Assembly (NCBI GenBank): GCA_964655115.1
Contig: CAZZKM010000041.1
Span: 1 to 6,797, forward strand
Reading direction: 5' to 3'
Source: ATZT02 sp964655115
GTDB taxonomy: Bacteria > Actinomycetota > Actinomycetes > S36-B12 > UBA5976
Length of the DNA stretch: 6,797 nt
In this document: positions 6,069 through 6,797 of the stretch, piece after piece
How the letters are laid out: every line of letters starts with the position of its first letter
Numbering within the stretch: the first letter of the stretch is position 1
Program-made: the position numbers and the translations under genes
The notes under the pieces: generated by a model
Seen by the model: the letters and a program-made list of their open reading frames with translations, nothing else
The model's database searches: none
Told to the model about the DNA's origin: nothing

Positions 6069-6260
6069 TTATGCTTCTGGTTTTTTTTCTTGATCTTCTG
6101 ATGATTCTTGTTTGCTGGCTTCATTTTTTGTTTCAGCTTTCAAGATTCTTACTGATCGACCAAGACTGCGTGCCATATCTGGCATACGCTTTGCTCCGAA
6201 TAACAACAGAATGATGAACAAAATGATCAGCAATTCTGGGCCTTGAATGTTCTTAAACAT
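6069..6260 (-). CDS. tatA: Twin-arginine translocase subunit TatA
   Basis: A 63-residue TatA/E-type protein, the subunit that multimerises at TatC to form the passage for folded proteins. A short N-terminus with a polar residue (GPE) leads into one transmembrane helix, LLIILFIILLLFG (10-22). Next come the hinge and amphipathic helix FGAKRMPDMARSLGRSVRI (21-39), then a Lys/Glu-rich cytoplasmic tail. The FGAK-x-PD-x-ARSLG block is the family signature and close to mycobacterial TatA. It is on the short side, mainly in the tail. ATG 6260 has AGGAG five bases upstream. It is first in the tatA-tatC-pfkB operon, 50 nt ahead of the chosen tatC start. No separate tatB is seen here; actinobacteria usually keep it elsewhere. 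Confidence 0.95.
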   Translation of the reverse strand: MFKNIQGPELLIILFIILLLFGAKRMPDMARSLGRSVRILKAETKNEASKQESSEDQEKKPEA

Positions 6261-6394
6261 CTAGTCTCCTAAATAAATCTTGCCTGTTTTGTCAAAAATA
6301 CTCCTCTCAGGATTACCCTGCACCCTCGAGGCTTGGGTTCAAGAATACCTACCTTGAATATCTGTAAATAAGACTTCCCTTTATAACAATTTGG
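6261..6394. other. Intergenic region upstream of tatA, promoter not resolved
   Basis: 134 bp lie between the tspO-like stop codon and tatA. On the minus strand there is an exact TTGACA (6295-6290), but a -10 element at normal spacing would fall on the tatA ribosome site, so it is probably not the tatA promoter. TATAAA (6385-6380) could be a -10 element without a good -35. A 6-bp inverted repeat TTCAAG / CTTGAA (6338-6343 and 6353-6358) and the palindrome CCTCGAGG (6324-6331) sit in a locally GC-richer patch. No ORF or RNA gene was recognised. Confidence 0.4.
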
Positions 6395-6797
6395 CTAATT
6401 TAGCCAGTAATAGCCAAACGATAAAGATGTGGCAGTAAATAGCCAGAGTAAATATGGCAACAAAATTAATCCTGCCCAGCTTTGAGTTTGAAAAGCAATT
6501 ATCACCATAGGAATAGTAAGTAATGCCGTTATAAAAAGTGCAATCCAGGCAAGTAACAAATTATGTTGAATATAAAAACTATGTGCCCATAAAAGAGCGG
6601 TAGCAACACTTAATGCAAAAAGAATTGAATAAATAATTCTAGAAAAATTACCTGAATTATTTGCAATGAAAATTCCTACGATAATTAAAACTAAAAAGTT
6701 ATAAGGCCAAGCAATCCCGAAAATAAAATCAGGTGGTTGCCAAGTTGGTCTTTTCAAAGATCTATAAAATCCATCTCCTGTATTTACCCAGAGTCCA
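6395..6797 (-). CDS. TspO/MBR-family membrane protein, 5' end beyond the window
   Basis: The frame is open from the TAG at 6395-6397 to the right edge, giving 133 visible residues. A TTG codon at 6757 could be read as a start, but the frame continues upstream with WVNTGDGFYRSL, which fits the family better: TspO proteins have one transmembrane helix, then a loop 'W...L.KP.WQPP..VFG..W'. Here that loop reads FYRSLKRPTWQPPDFIFGIAWPY. Four hydrophobic helices follow, ending in LLPYLLWLFTATSLSFGYYWLN, the usual family C-terminus (LPYLLW...N). The first helix is off the window. TspO proteins are small tryptophan-rich membrane proteins that bind porphyrins and sterol-like ligands and are linked to stress and photo-oxidative responses. 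It is on the same strand as tatA, 134 bp upstream of it, with no clear terminator between. Confidence 0.82.
   Translation of the reverse strand, partial: GLWVNTGDGFYRSLKRPTWQPPDFIFGIAWPYNFLVLIIVGIFIANNSGNFSRIIYSILFALSVATALLWAHSFYIQHNLLLAWIALFITALLTIPMVIIAFQTQSWAGLILLPYLLWLFTATSLSFGYYWLN

Noticed and set aside
6290..6295. Exact TTGACA on the minus strand as the -35 element of the tatA promoter
   Set aside because: A -10 element 16-18 bp further on would coincide with the AGGAG ribosome site and no TAnnnT hexamer is there, so a transcript carrying that site could not start from it.
6331..6360. GGGTTCAAG resembling a tRNA T-loop
   Set aside because: No acceptor stem, anticodon arm or CCA-like end can be folded around it; it is only a 6-bp inverted repeat.
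6391..6406. Inverted repeat TGGCTA / TAGCCA at the tspO-like stop codon as a terminator
   Set aside because: The stem is mostly the coding sequence for the last residues (WLN and stop) and no U-run follows on the minus strand.
1..6797. Search for CRISPR arrays, insertion sequences, tRNA or rRNA genes and riboswitches
   Set aside because: No regularly spaced repeats, transposase fragments, terminal inverted repeats, RNA gene folds or long structured leaders were seen; almost all of the window is coding.

Overview
The window looks like a piece of an AT-rich actinobacterial chromosome. The TatA and TatC sequences, the TspO-type protein and especially the sugar isomerase/epimerase-like protein read like actinobacterial versions, yet the DNA is clearly low in G+C (roughly 35-40% by eye), genes are tightly packed and intergenic gaps are short. 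That combination suggests the streamlined freshwater lineage (acI, Nanopelagicales). This is an inference from protein character and composition; no marker gene is present to prove it.

Layout, left to right. (1) 1-126, minus: the first 42 residues of a probable glycosyltransferase, cut by the window edge. (2) 180-1832, minus: dhaK-dhaL, a two-subunit dihydroxyacetone-kinase-family enzyme, in one short-gap operon. dhaK starts with TTG. (3) 1833-1976: a divergent control region with a perfect 12-bp palindrome of the kind bound by GntR-family regulators, just upstream of the plus-strand genes. (4) 1977-4164, plus: a Gfo/Idh/MocA-family dehydrogenase followed 16 nt later by a TIM-barrel sugar isomerase/epimerase-like protein. 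A strong hairpin terminator at 4176-4209 works in both directions. (5) 4219-6260, minus: tatA-tatC-pfkB, the core of the twin-arginine protein export system with a PfkB-family sugar kinase as the last gene of the operon. (6) 6395-6797, minus: a TspO/MBR-family membrane protein whose 5' end lies beyond the window.

How the parts may fit: dhaKL and the dehydrogenase/isomerase pair face away from a shared 144-bp region and probably form one catabolic locus. In this reading the dehydrogenase oxidises a sugar or polyol, the TIM-barrel protein isomerises or cleaves the keto product, and the DhaKL pair phosphorylates a short ketose. The kinase carries non-canonical residues beside its substrate histidine, and no DhaM, DhaR, transporter or regulator gene lies in view, so the substrate may not be dihydroxyacetone. 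The Tat operon is a separate transcription unit, and its PfkB kinase need not belong to the same pathway.
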